From Chloracidobacterium thermophilum B (GTDB lineage Bacteria; Acidobacteriota; Blastocatellia; Chloracidobacteriales; Chloracidobacteriaceae): a stretch of DNA of 64,000 nt. Every line of letters begins with the position of its first letter. Position 1 is the stretch's first letter. The notes below the pieces were generated by a model that was not told the DNA's origin, ran no database searches, and was given only the letters and a program-made list of their open reading frames with translations. Where the stretch lies: contig NC_016025.1 of NCBI RefSeq assembly GCF_000226295.1, positions 948,011-1,012,010 on the forward strand. Direction: 5' to 3'. A program made the position numbers and the translations under genes. Shown here one piece after another: positions 8,816 to 17,459 of the stretch.

Positions 8816-10141
8816 ATGACTGCCCCGCATACAACCTCATCGCCGGTTGACATTCTGGTTCTGGGCGGTGGCTTTGCCGGCCTCAACACCGCCTTCCAGT
8901 TGTCGAACTATCCCTGGACGCGCCCCGTACGCATTACGCTCGTTGACCGCAACGACCGGTTTCTGTTTACGCCGATGGCCTACGAAATTCTCACCGGCGA
9001 AGTTGAGGTGTGGGAGATTGCCCCCTTGTACCGCGACATCCTCGGCAACCGGCCGGTGCGGTTCGTGCAGGGCGTCATTGAGCGGATTGACCTTGAAAAA
9101 CGCCAGGTACAGGTTGGCGACACGACGCACCGGTACGACTATCTCGTGCTGGCGCTGGGGGGACGCCCCAACTTCCGGCAGGTGCCGGGCGCTGACAAAT
9201 ACTCGCAGCCGTTCTATGACCTGGCACACGTCCAGGCCTATCAGAAGCACCTGGCCCACACGCTCGACCGCGCCAGGCAGACCACTGATCCCAAGGTGCG
9301 CAAGGCGCTGTTGAACTTTCTGGTGGTTGGCGCTGGCACCTGCGGCGTCGAAGTAAGCTGCAAGCTGGCCGATTACCTTGATGCGCAGTCCCGGGCGTAC
9401 GGACTCGACCGCCAGGAAATGGAAATCCACCTCATTGACCGCAACGAGCGGATTCTGCGGGGTGTGGCCCACCGTCTGGAGCCGATTGCCCTCGACGCGC
9501 TGCGGCGGCGGCGGGTCAACTTGGTTCTGGACTGGGGCGTGACCAAAGTCACCCCGGAAGGCGTCGAAATCCGCTGCGACAAGCAGGGCACGCTCAAGCA
9601 GGTGGCGGCGGCCACTGTCACCTGGACTGGCGGCATCGAGATGCATCCGCTTCTGACGGCCCTTCCCGTTGAGAAGGATGCGCACGGGCGGATTCGGGTC
9701 ACCCAGCAGCTTGAAGTTCCGGGCCAGCGGGGCGTCTATGCACTGGGGGATGCCACGCATTTTCCGACCGACGATGGGCAGGGATTGCCGGCCACGGCTC
9801 AGGTTGCCGTCCGGCAGTCAGAAATCGCTGCCTGGAACATTCGCGCCGACATCGAAGGCTGGGTGAAGCTGCCCTACATCTACATCGGGCTGGGTGAAAT
9901 GCTCACCCTGGGTATCGGAGAAGCTGGTGTGGATGCCTTTGGGATGTGCATCGGCGGCACACTTGGCGCGGCGATGCGGCGTGCGGTCTATCTGACGAAG
10001 CTTCCGACGATGGGGCTGAAAGTGCGGGTGGGCGGCACGTGGATGGGTGAAATTGCGAAAAGCCTGCTCGCTACCGGCGAGCGCGCTGTGGATGCTGTCC
10101 GGCAGGCTGCCGCACAGGCACAGGTGAATCAGGCAGCCTAG
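8816..10141 (+). CDS. ndh: Type II NADH dehydrogenase (NDH-2), FAD-dependent
   Basis: This 441-residue flavoprotein of the NADH:quinone oxidoreductase type passes electrons from NADH to quinone at the membrane without pumping protons. An N-terminal FAD-binding Rossmann motif DILVLGGGFAGLNTAF (about 12-27), a second NAD-binding motif LVVGAGTCGVEVSCKLADY (about 169-187) and the FAD-contacting GVYALGDATHFP (about 304-315) are present. The C-terminus is amphipathic rather than a clear transmembrane helix, as expected for a peripheral membrane enzyme. It has its own transcription unit behind the terminator at 8711-8737. A sulfide:quinone reductase relative is less likely, because the redox cysteines of that family are not seen. 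Confidence 0.8.
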   Translation: MTAPHTTSSPVDILVLGGGFAGLNTAFQLSNYPWTRPVRITLVDRNDRFLFTPMAYEILTGEVEVWEIAPLYRDILGNRPVRFVQGVIERIDLEKRQVQVGDTTHRYDYLVLALGGRPNFRQVPGADKYSQPFYDLAHVQAYQKHLAHTLDRARQTTDPKVRKALLNFLVVGAGTCGVEVSCKLADYLDAQSRAYGLDRQEMEIHLIDRNERILRGVAHRLEPIALDALRRRRVNLVLDWGVTKVTPEGVEIRCDKQGTLKQVAAATVTWTGGIEMHPLLTALPVEKDAHGRIRVTQQLEVPGQRGVYALGDATHFPTDDGQGLPATAQVAVRQSEIAAWNIRADIEGWVKLPYIYIGLGEMLTLGIGEAGVDAFGMCIGGTLGAAMRRAVYLTKLPTMGLKVRVGGTWMGEIAKSLLATGERAVDAVRQAAAQAQVNQAA

Positions 10142-10303
10142 CCAAATGCTCAGGTACCTCCCCGACCGGCTTGTTCCCGGCCGGACGCCCCGGCTGGTTG
10201 CAAACCCGGACGCCGACAACGGCAGTCTGGACGGCACGGCCAGCCCTGCCGCTGAAACTGCACCTTCCCGCCGGTATCCTTATTGCTCTGGGCGGATCAC
10301 TTA

Positions 10304-10341
10304 CCAGACGCCAAACTTCAGCCCAGACGCCAAACTTCAGC
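10304..10341. repeat. Tandem 19-bp duplication
   Basis: CCAGACGCCAAACTTCAGC occurs twice head to tail (10304-10322 and 10323-10341) in the gap between NDH-2 and the IS607-type element. The unit size equals that of the unrelated duplication at 689-726. Confidence 0.85.
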
Positions 10342-10370
10342 CCCGAAGCGTGGGGGAGCCGGACTCTAGC

Positions 10371-10399
10371 TTGCCGTATAGTACGCGATAGTGTATAAT
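10371..10399 (+). promoter_or_regulatory. Sigma70-like promoter at the left end of the IS607-type element
   Basis: TTGCCG (10371-10376), a 17-base spacer and a perfect TATAAT (10394-10399). The -10 box ends one base before the annotated recombinase ATG at 10401, so transcription would begin inside the first codons unless translation starts further on. ATAGTG (10389-10394) and CACTAT (10417-10422) form a short inverted repeat around it. Confidence 0.55.
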
Positions 10400-10400
10400 A

Positions 10401-11051
10401 ATGCTCATAGAAAGCACTATAAGCACAGGCAAGGCGGCAAAACTCCCTGGTGTCCCGGTCAAGACGTTGCAGCGTTGGGAACGCGAAGGAAGGCTGATTC
10501 CGGTGGCCCGAACGGACAGCAACCGCCGCCTCTACACTGAGACGCGGATCCGTGAGTTCATCGGTTTGCGGCAGGCCAACCACGCGCCAACAAAGCTTGT
10601 CGCCTACTGTCGGGTATCGAGTGCGGCGCAGAAGCCGGACCTGGCGAATCAGCGCAAAGTGCTGGAAGAGTTCGTGGTGGCGAAGGGATTGGCGGGGGTC
10701 GGGTTTATCGAGGAAGTGGGCAGCGGGCTGGACTTCAGGCGCAAGCGGTTTCTGGCCCTTATGGACGAGATCGGGCGACGGGAAGTCAGGATGCTGATCC
10801 TCGCTCACCGGGACCGCCTCACCCGTTTCGGCTTTGAGTGGTTCGAACATTACGCCCAAACCCATGGCTGCGAAGTGCTGGTCCTCAACCAGGAACGGCT
10901 GTCTCCCGAACAGGAAATGGTGCAAGACTTAATGACCATCGTGCGCTGTTTTTCGTCTCGGCTGTACGGTTTGAGGAACTATCGAAAGAAGTTGGATGAA
11001 GCGCTGAAACAGGATGCGAATGACGTCAAAAAGGCCCAACAATGCAACTGA
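10401..11051 (+). CDS. tnpA: IS607-type serine recombinase/transposase TnpA
   Basis: This 216-residue protein has a MerR-like helix-turn-helix first (GKAAKLPGVPVKTLQRWEREGRLIP, about 11-35). The resolvase catalytic domain follows: YCRVSSAAQKPDLANQ with the nucleophilic Ser near 72, then EEVGSGLDFRR and LILAHRDRLTRFGFEWFEH. This domain order (DNA-binding head before the catalytic domain) is diagnostic of IS607 recombinases. It appears intact. The end overlaps the tnpB start (ATG at 11042) by 10 bases. The true start could be slightly downstream of 10401, given the promoter position. Confidence 0.9.
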   Translation: MLIESTISTGKAAKLPGVPVKTLQRWEREGRLIPVARTDSNRRLYTETRIREFIGLRQANHAPTKLVAYCRVSSAAQKPDLANQRKVLEEFVVAKGLAGVGFIEEVGSGLDFRRKRFLALMDEIGRREVRMLILAHRDRLTRFGFEWFEHYAQTHGCEVLVLNQERLSPEQEMVQDLMTIVRCFSSRLYGLRNYRKKLDEALKQDANDVKKAQQCN

Positions 11052-12378
11052 CCCACAAGATCGCTCTTTGTCCGACTCCTGAGCAAGTGGACTACTTCAA
11101 GCGCGCCTGCGGCACGGCGCGGCGTGTTTGGAACTGGGCGCTCAATGAGTGGAACAGGCAATACGCAGCAGGCGGCAGGCCAAACGCCATGGCGCTCAAA
11201 AAACAGTTCAACGCCATCAAGTACACCGACCCGCAGTGGCTCGATGAGAACGGTCGGCCTTGGTTGCAAGACATTCACCGGGATGCCCACGCCCAGCCGT
11301 TCAGGAATCTCGCCAAAGCCTGGGAACGGTTCTTCGCCAACCCTCAAGGAGGGCAAAGAAGCGCACGAGCCACGGCTCAAGAAAAAGGGGCGTTGCCGCG
11401 ACAGCTTTTATGTTGCCAACGACAAGTTCACCCTGGAAGGCAAGACGATCCGTCTGCCCAGGATCGGTGAAGTCGCCATGACCGAGGAGCTGCGCTTCGC
11501 GGGCAGGATTTTGGGCGCAACGGTTTCTCGCACCGCGGATCGTTGGTTTGTGGCCATACAGGTCGAGGTGCCTGATGCGCAATTTTATCGGCGTCGCACG
11601 TCGCACGAGGTCAACGGCATCGACCTGGGCATCAAGGCTGCCGCAACGATCTCCAGCGGTGAAGTCATCGAGGCGCCAAAGCCGCTCAAAGCAGCGCTGC
11701 GCCGTCTGGAAATCCGTAGCCGACGTCTCAGCCGCAAGCTGGAAGCCGCCAGGAAGGCAGCAGGATTTGAACGCCATGCCCGCCTGCCTGAAGGAACGCG
11801 CCTGCCGGTATCGAACAACCGGCAGAAGTCCGCTGCGACATTGGCAAGGCTCTATGCCCGCATGGCCAATATCCGAGCGGATTTCACCCACAAGCTCACG
11901 ACTCGACTCTGCCGCGAAAACCAAGCGTTGGTGATCGAGGATTTAAACGTCAAGGGGATGCTGGAGAACGAGAAGCTCGCTCGCGCCATCTCTGACGTGG
12001 GTTTTGGGATGTTACGCTCGCCGTTGGAATACAAGGCCCGGCGCTACGGTACTCAGCTTACCATCGCTGATCGCTGGTATCCAGGCAGCCGACTGTGCTC
12101 CATCTGTGGCTGGAAGAACGAGGCGCTGACATTGAGAGAAATGGGTGTGTGCTCAATGTGGTGCGCACCATGACCGTGACCTCAATGCGGCGCTGAACCT
12201 GAAACGGCTGGCAACCGAAACGGCCCTACCCGTGGCGAGTCCGTCCAGCAATGGCGGCGCTGCGGCGGGGACCGTCCCCGCCGTAGTCGGGAAAGTCACG
12301 CCTGTCAGATACGACGGTGGTCAACAGGACACGTCGGGGCAGGAAGAGAACCGTGCGCACTTTTGCGCACATTCTTGA
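11042..12378 (+). pseudogene. tnpB: TnpB RNA-guided nuclease, disrupted by two +1 frameshifts
   Basis: Three consecutive frames together make one TnpB. Frame 1 covers MQLTHKIALCPTPEQVDYFKRACG through ERFFAN. Frame 2 covers LKEGKEAHEPRLKKKG through CSICGWKNEALTLRE. Frame 3 covers VCAQCGAHHDRDLNAALNLK to the stop at 12378. Deleting one C in AACCCTC (about 11341) and one A in GAAATGG (about 12139) restores it. The RuvC residues (Asp in GIDLGIKAA, Glu in VIEDLNVKGM, Asp in DRDLNAAL) and both halves of the zinc finger (CSIC, CAQC) survive. So only the frameshifts, if real, inactivate it. A guide RNA would be expected from the 3' end and the DNA just past it. Confidence 0.85.
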
Positions 12379-12469
12379 TAGCAGATAGTGGTGACGTTGG
12401 TGCCCGTAACAGTTGAGTTTCCCGCTGGCCGGCAGGCTGCCGCTCCAGCCCAAACCGATGAAGCCGCAA

Positions 12470-13189
12470 CTAGCCGGCTTCGTCCGGCCTGAGCAGCCCC
12501 TCGCGCTGCATGGCTTCGCGCAGGCGCTTGATGGCGCGCGCATGCAGGCGCGATCCCCACGACCGTGACAGCCCCAGTTCAGCGGCGTAATCCGCCGCGC
12601 TCCGCCCCTTGAAATACAGAGCCTCGATGGTGGCGCGGTCTTCATCAGGCAGTTGCGCCACAAGGCGCATCATCCGGCCGATGAGGTCATCCCGTTCCAG
12701 GGCGCTGGCAAAATCCAGGCTCCGGTCGTCGGCAATCGTGAGTTCCTCGTGATCGAGCGACAGCAGGTAAATCGGGATGAGACTTTCAAGCTGCGCCTGC
12801 GCGTCGGCAATGTCGTCGTCGAGGGTCGTGCCATGGGACGGACGCCCGGACTCCTCTTCGGCCAGACTGTGGAGAAAATCCGTCGCATTGGCTTCGGCAC
12901 GCACGCGCCCGCCATCCACCCGGGCAAAGTTGGCCATTTTGCGCACTTCATCCCAGATGGCACCCTTGATGTAGTAGTGGGCAAAGGTCACAAACGACAC
13001 ACCCCGCGCCGGATTGTATTTCTCAGCGGCGCGCACCAGTCCCAGGTTGCCGTAGGCAATCAGGTCGTCGAGTTCGACGCTGGGCGGCAACTTCCGCACA
13101 ATGTCGTAGGCAATCGTCCGCACGTAGTGCAGATGCTGCTCGATGAGCGCATCCCGCTGGACATTGGGAGATGGCTGCGTTCCGCTCAT
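12470..13189 (-). CDS. FliA/WhiG-type RNA polymerase sigma factor
   Basis: A sigma70-family factor of about 239 residues. Region 2 is clear (ALIEQHLHYVRTIAYDIVRKL, then ELDDLIAYGNLGLVRAAEKYNPARGVSFVTFAHYYIKGAIWDEVR). Region 3 follows, and region 4 carries the helix-turn-helix (LPDEDRATIEALYFKGRSAADYAAELGLSRSWGSRLHARAIKRLRE). The lack of region 1 and the spacing match the FliA/WhiG/SigB-like group 3 factors. I prefer the ATG at 13189; a GTG at 13204 adds five residues. It lies 35 bases downstream of the transglycosylase gene and is probably co-transcribed with it, so it may control cell-wall or secretion genes. Confidence 0.8.
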   Translation of the reverse strand: MSGTQPSPNVQRDALIEQHLHYVRTIAYDIVRKLPPSVELDDLIAYGNLGLVRAAEKYNPARGVSFVTFAHYYIKGAIWDEVRKMANFARVDGGRVRAEANATDFLHSLAEEESGRPSHGTTLDDDIADAQAQLESLIPIYLLSLDHEELTIADDRSLDFASALERDDLIGRMMRLVAQLPDEDRATIEALYFKGRSAADYAAELGLSRSWGSRLHARAIKRLREAMQREGLLRPDEAG

Positions 13190-13224
13190 GCCGTTTCGCG
13201 CCACCGTACGGGAGTGACCTCACG

Positions 13225-14325
13225 TCACCCGGCGGCGGTACGGCGGCGCGCGGCCCGAGCGACGATCTGTTCTGGGTAGTTGCGGATTTCGACAAACTTC
13301 TGGGCCGCCAGTTTAGGAAAGTAGCGCGCAGCGGCCAACGCCAAGGGCGCAGTTTCGCCCCCAAGCGCCAGATGTTCCCACTTGGTGGCCCATTCGCGGG
13401 CAAACGCGACGGCTTCCGGCCCGGTCAGCCCTTCCTCGCGGGCGCGGGCAAGGCCCTCGCGGTAGGCATGCCCCATCGCCACGGTAATCGTTCCTTCTCC
13501 ACCGTTGTACGCACCCATGACGAACTTCCAGTACTCATCCCCCTGCGGCGTGCCGTAGCGCGAAAAGGCCATTTCCGTCAGGCGCTGCGCCTTGACGTGC
13601 AGCAACCGCGCAGCGGCCGGAATGGCCAGGCTCGGATTGAGCCGCTCGTCGCTTTCCGTTCCCGGAACGCCTACGGACAACCCCAGTTCGCGGGCTTCAC
13701 GGCGGCCAATCTGGGCAATACCGGCGTAGCCATACTGGTTGACGACATCGGTGCGCAGCCCCGACTCCTGCACGAGCAAACTCTTGAGCAACCGTGGCGG
13801 CAATCCCGGACACAGGGCCACGGCCTGCTCGATGAGGGGATCAAGCGCACTGGCTGCGGCCATTTTGTCTTTGCCCACTCCACGCGGCGCGGCATCGTCA
13901 GACGATGGCGCAACGAAGTGCCGGTCGGGTCCCCCTGGCGCCTGGCCCGGCGCAGCCGATGACTGAAGGGCGGCCAGGTCGTTGAGCATAGGCTGCACGA
14001 GCCGGGCGCTGATGTCGTTCCATTCATCGAGCAGTTCCGGCGACTGCGACAGGTCAGCGCCAATCAGCTCTGGATGGCGCGCCTGAAAGATCAGGTCTGT
14101 CAACTGCCACGGATCGGTAAAGCCGGCCTGCACCGCCAGGACAATGGTCTTGAGTTCTTCACGGGTCCGGCGCTGCGTCTCCGGGTCGTTGCCCAGAGCC
14201 TGTTCCAGGCGGGTTTCAAAGGCCGTTTTACCGGTGGCACGGGTGGCAGCGGCCGGTTGCCGCAGAAAGGCATCCGGCCGTATCCGCGCCAAGTCAGTAC
14301 GCTGAATGTTTTGCTCGTTTGCCAT
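13225..14325 (-). CDS. Lytic transglycosylase (SLT fold) without a signal peptide
   Basis: 366 residues starting MANEQNIQRTDLARIRPDAF, with GGGGAAG upstream of the ATG. The C-terminal half has the SLT hallmarks. KSLLVQESGLRTDVVNQYGYAGIAQI contains the catalytic Glu in QESG and a GxxQI motif, and the ...KFVMGAYNGG segment corresponds to the AYNGG motif. The enzyme should cleave the MurNAc-GlcNAc bond of peptidoglycan. The first 150 residues are polar and have no Sec signal or lipobox, unusual for a wall hydrolase. That is what is seen in hydrolases exported through flagellar or type III machinery. It probably shares an operon with the downstream sigma factor. Confidence 0.8.
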   Translation of the reverse strand: MANEQNIQRTDLARIRPDAFLRQPAAATRATGKTAFETRLEQALGNDPETQRRTREELKTIVLAVQAGFTDPWQLTDLIFQARHPELIGADLSQSPELLDEWNDISARLVQPMLNDLAALQSSAAPGQAPGGPDRHFVAPSSDDAAPRGVGKDKMAAASALDPLIEQAVALCPGLPPRLLKSLLVQESGLRTDVVNQYGYAGIAQIGRREARELGLSVGVPGTESDERLNPSLAIPAAARLLHVKAQRLTEMAFSRYGTPQGDEYWKFVMGAYNGGEGTITVAMGHAYREGLARAREEGLTGPEAVAFAREWATKWEHLALGGETAPLALAAARYFPKLAAQKFVEIRNYPEQIVARAARRRTAAG

Positions 14326-14585
14326 GGCACTTCCCCGTCAAGCCAAACTCAAAACCCCGTCTGCCCTTTACCGCTGCCGACGCGGGGGCTTTGCAACGTT
14401 TCCGGCGCTCACGCACAGTGCGCCCTATCCTTGGTTATCGTTCGATGTACAGCCATGTTGCGCGCGTCCCAGGAAACGTCCGTGCCAAGACGTACGCGCT
14501 GCGCTGGCGGGCTGTGCTAATCTGCACCCCATCTTCAAACGGCTCGTGTCAAACACTTGTTATCCGAAAGGAGTGTTCCCATCCA

Positions 14586-15008
14586 ATGCGAAACCTCTGG
14601 CTGCGATACGCCTGGCTGCGATACGGACTCTGCCTGTGGGTCGTCCTTGGACTGCTGCCCGTGGCCGCCACAGCCTACGGGCCCGATGAACCGAAGAAGG
14701 CTCCGGCCGTCGAAGGCGAATATGACATGGAAATCACCGTGACCGGCGCGGGGATTTTTCCCGTTGAGCTGAAGGTCATGCGCGACGAGCAAGGCAAACT
14801 CATCTGTGAGTCCAAAGACCAGATTGGCGTGTCCATCACGGGTATCACTGTGGACGACGACGGGCAGGTGACGTTGACCGGCAACTACCAGGGCATGGAA
14901 TTCGAGTTCAAAGGCAAACTCGAAGGCGACACGATGAAGGGTGAGTTCGACATTTCGGGCTACGCCGGCACGTGGGTCGCCACCCGCCGCAAGCCTTCAA
15001 AGGAATAA
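14586..15008 (+). CDS. Small secreted protein of unknown function
   Basis: 140 residues from the ATG at 14586, preceded by AAAGGAG. A signal peptide (MRNLWLRYAWLRYGLCLWVVLGLLPVAATA) is followed by a beta-rich domain (VEGEYDMEITVTGAGIFPVELKV... GTWVATRRK). The alternation of short strands (MEFEFKGKLEGDTMKGEFDI) suggests a small periplasmic beta-barrel or sheet. Codons for LRYAWLRYG derive from a short internal duplication. I do not recognise the family. It is expressed alone, facing the phosphotransferase gene. Confidence 0.75.
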   Translation: MRNLWLRYAWLRYGLCLWVVLGLLPVAATAYGPDEPKKAPAVEGEYDMEITVTGAGIFPVELKVMRDEQGKLICESKDQIGVSITGITVDDDGQVTLTGNYQGMEFEFKGKLEGDTMKGEFDISGYAGTWVATRRKPSKE

Positions 15009-15009
15009 T

Positions 15010-15043
15010 GGTGCAGGGCGAACGGCGGTTCGCCCCTGCCACC
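15010..15043. terminator. Hairpin between convergent genes
   Basis: An imperfect inverted repeat, CAGGGCGAAC / GTTCGCCCCTG with a GGCG loop, lies between the two stops. It has no T-tract on either side, so it may act as a bidirectional terminator or only mark the gene ends. Confidence 0.4.
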
Positions 15044-15045
15044 GG

Positions 15046-16116
15046 TCATCCCATGGCGCGTTGGGCCAGTTCGGCAAACAGGCGGGCCATAGCCCCCATG
15101 CGGGCAAAACGCTCGTCGTGCGTGAAGCCTTTCACATACCGGAAGTAGATTTGCTGCACGATGACCGCCACCTTGAACAGCGCAAAGGCTTCGTGCCAGC
15201 GCATTTCACGGACATCCCGGCGGCTGGTTTCGGCGTAGCGGGCCAGCAGTTCGGCGCGGGTCAGGTTGCCGGGCAGCGCCGTCAGCCCGAAACTCATGGC
15301 GTGGACTTCCGGCGGATCATCCCGCTCCACCCAGTAGGCAAGTGCTGTGGCCACGTCCGTCAGCGGATCGCCCACCGTAGCCATTTCCCAGTCCAGCACG
15401 GCGCGAATCCGGGTCAGATCGTCCGGGTCGAGAACGACGTTGTCGTACTTGTAATCGTTGTGAATGAGCGTGGCGGCGCTGTCTTCGGGAATGCGCGCCG
15501 TCACCCAGGCAATGACCCGTTCCATGGCCGGCACGTCATCGGTCTGGGCAGCGCGATACCGCTTGACCCAGCCCTCGACCTGACGGCGGACGTACCCGGC
15601 TCCCCGGTAAAGATCGCGCAATCCGGCGGCTTCGACATCCACGGCATGCAGCTCGGCAAGATGGTCAATGAAGTTTGTCGAAAGCCGGCGCATGGTTTCG
15701 GTGTCGAGTGTGATTCCATCCGGGACCCTGGTGCGCAGAATGACGCCCCGCACGCGCGTCATGACGTAAAACGGGACGCCCAACGGCGAACTTTCCGCCG
15801 GGATGTAGCACAGCGGCTGTGGCACGCGCGGATAGACCCGGTGCAGGCCCGACAGCACCCGAAACTCGCGGTGCATGTCGTGTCCCGCCTTGATATGTTC
15901 CGCGCCAAAGGGCGGACGCCGCAGCACATATTCCCGGTCGCCGCTCCGCAGGGCGTAGGTCAGATTGGAGTGCCCGGCCGGAAACTGCTCGATGATGAGC
16001 GGCGGGGCAAGTTCCGGGAGATGCGGTTGCAGGCAGGCCAACAGCGCCTCTGCATCCAAGTCCTCACCAGCCCGGGGTGGACGCGGAGCATCAAGGGCAG
16101 AAAGCGGAATGGTCAT
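15046..16116 (-). CDS. APH-fold phosphotransferase (acyl-CoA dehydrogenase-linked family)
   Basis: 356 residues. The fold is that of aminoglycoside/choline kinases: the N-lobe has LTYALRSGDREYVLRRPPFG. The catalytic loop is TLIHNDYKYDNVVLDP (Asp near 217) and the metal site is RAVLDWEMATVGDPLTDVA. In proteobacteria and eukaryotes (ACAD10/11), close relatives phosphorylate hydroxy-acyl-CoAs during fatty-acid breakdown. That would fit the acyl-CoA synthetase gene in the same window, though the two are 12 kb apart. Resistance to an aminoglycoside is unlikely for this subfamily. Confidence 0.8.
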   Translation of the reverse strand: MTIPLSALDAPRPPRAGEDLDAEALLACLQPHLPELAPPLIIEQFPAGHSNLTYALRSGDREYVLRRPPFGAEHIKAGHDMHREFRVLSGLHRVYPRVPQPLCYIPAESSPLGVPFYVMTRVRGVILRTRVPDGITLDTETMRRLSTNFIDHLAELHAVDVEAAGLRDLYRGAGYVRRQVEGWVKRYRAAQTDDVPAMERVIAWVTARIPEDSAATLIHNDYKYDNVVLDPDDLTRIRAVLDWEMATVGDPLTDVATALAYWVERDDPPEVHAMSFGLTALPGNLTRAELLARYAETSRRDVREMRWHEAFALFKVAVIVQQIYFRYVKGFTHDERFARMGAMARLFAELAQRAMG

Positions 16117-16264
16117 CGGTGTGCCTCACTGGATGAACCGGCGCGGCCGGTCAGTCTCGGCAGTTGCGTCTGGACAGAGGTCTGGAAAAGGGGAAATAAC
16201 ATACCGTTGACCGGGCGACAACGGGCCGCCGGTTTTTACAGACGGGAATGGGACAGGAAACATC

Positions 16265-16786
16265 ATGACCTCACGACGAGCATTTCTGACGATGGCTTTG
16301 TGGCTGGCTTCCGGCACGGGCCTGGGTGCGCCAGCGGCGGCGCACAAATTTCACGCCAGTTTTACGACCATCGAGTTCAACGCGGAAACCGGCTCGCTGG
16401 AGATTTCCCTGCGCGTTTTCAGTGATGATCTGGAAAACGCCCTGAGCCGCCAGGCGCGGCGGCGCATTGAACTCGACCGGACGCCGGATGTCGCCGAGCT
16501 GGCCAGCGCTTATGTGCGGGAACGGTTCAAACTGCGCTGTACCGATGGCACACCGGTGCGGATGGCGTGGGTCGGCATGGAGCAGCGGGTGGATATGACG
16601 TGGATATACATCGAAGCACCGGCTCCTGCTGGCTTCACCGGACTGGAAGCCTTGGTGACGGTCTTCTTCGAGCTGTTCCGCGACCAGAAAAACAACGTCT
16701 CATGCAAGGATGCGCAGGGCAAGCGCCACGACATCCTGTTTCGTCCCAGCGACAACACCTTCAAACCGCTGGTGCCAGCTTCCTGA
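16265..16786 (+). CDS. DUF6702-type periplasmic protein
   Basis: 173 residues from the ATG at 16265, with AGGAAA six bases upstream. A twin-Arg-like or Sec signal (MTSRRAFLTMALWLASGTGLGAPAAA) is followed by HKFHASFTTIEFNAETGSLEISLRVFSDDLENAL. This is the opening typical of the DUF6702 family, usually HKFYVS...ElE. Function is unknown; in Bacteroidota relatives are small envelope proteins. The TGA stop overlaps the next ATG (ATGATG), so the following CIA30 gene is translationally coupled. Confidence 0.7.
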   Translation: MTSRRAFLTMALWLASGTGLGAPAAAHKFHASFTTIEFNAETGSLEISLRVFSDDLENALSRQARRRIELDRTPDVAELASAYVRERFKLRCTDGTPVRMAWVGMEQRVDMTWIYIEAPAPAGFTGLEALVTVFFELFRDQKNNVSCKDAQGKRHDILFRPSDNTFKPLVPAS

Positions 16787-17286
16787 TGATGGTGGTGTTC
16801 GACTTTGCAGACCCGACGGCCGCCACCGCCTGGTACGCCATTGGCGATCAGGTCATGGGCGGCTGTTCGTCCGGGCAGTTGCGCCCGACGAACCACGGCT
16901 TTGCCGTCTTTGAAGGTGTGGTGTCTCTCGCCAACCATGGCGGCTTTGCTTCCGTGCGCTCAGCTCCTCTCGCGCAGCGCCTGCCGCCCCAGGCGGTGTT
17001 TGTCATCGAGGTCAGGGGCGACGGGAAAACCTACAGGTTCGTGGTACGCACCGATGCCAATTTTGACGGACTGGCCTATCAGGCCACCTTCACGCCTGCG
17101 CCCAACACGTGGCAGACCTGCCGGTTTGCCGCGACTGACTTTGTGCCGACGTTTCGTGGCCGCCCTGTTCCGGCCCCGCCCCTGCGGACGGAAGCCACGA
17201 CGACTGTGGGCCTGATGATTGCCGGCAAACAGGCCGGCCCCTTTGCCCTGGCCCTGCGGCGGTTGGTGGTTCTCACCGAAGCCTGA
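16786..17286 (+). CDS. CIA30 / NADH:ubiquinone oxidoreductase intermediate-associated-like protein
   Basis: 166 residues: MMVVFDFADPTAATAWYAIGDQVMGGCSSGQLRP. The family signature (W...DxVMGGxS followed by a galactose-binding-like beta-sandwich) is clear. The sandwich reads ...GVVSLANHGGFASVRS..., then YRFVVRTDANFDGLAYQATF, and ends with TVGLMIAGKQAGPFALALRRLVV. In mitochondria CIA30 (NDUFAF1) assists complex I assembly; in bacteria its role is undefined. The ATG overlaps the stop of the DUF6702 gene. No signal peptide is seen. Confidence 0.8.
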   Translation: MMVVFDFADPTAATAWYAIGDQVMGGCSSGQLRPTNHGFAVFEGVVSLANHGGFASVRSAPLAQRLPPQAVFVIEVRGDGKTYRFVVRTDANFDGLAYQATFTPAPNTWQTCRFAATDFVPTFRGRPVPAPPLRTEATTTVGLMIAGKQAGPFALALRRLVVLTEA

Positions 17287-17459
17287 CCGGCGCGGCTTCC
17301 GTGTGGCGCACACTTTGAGCAGGCAGGGCAGACATTTCGCTGGCAACTGGCCGGCTCAAAAACATGCTGCCCTGACGCAACATCGGACGCTGCCAACCGA
17401 TAACGGAAGTGAGGACCGACAGTGTCGGCACACCACGATGGATGGGAGACTTGAACGCG

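Larger units (their letters stand above)
10380..12378 (+). mobile_element. IS607-family insertion element (tnpA + decayed tnpB)
   Basis: Gene content and order are those of IS607: a MerR-headed serine recombinase followed by an overlapping tnpB. Exact ends are not determined, because IS607 elements have no terminal inverted repeats and make no target duplication. GATAGTG occurs just outside both genes (about 10388 and 12385), which could be part of the shared end motifs. It is inserted between the NDH-2 gene and the sigma-factor gene without breaking either. Confidence 0.75.

Noticed and set aside
16567..16786. Upstream extension of the CIA30 protein
   Set aside because: It overlaps the DUF6702 gene in another frame; the coupled ATG at 16786 begins the conserved domain.
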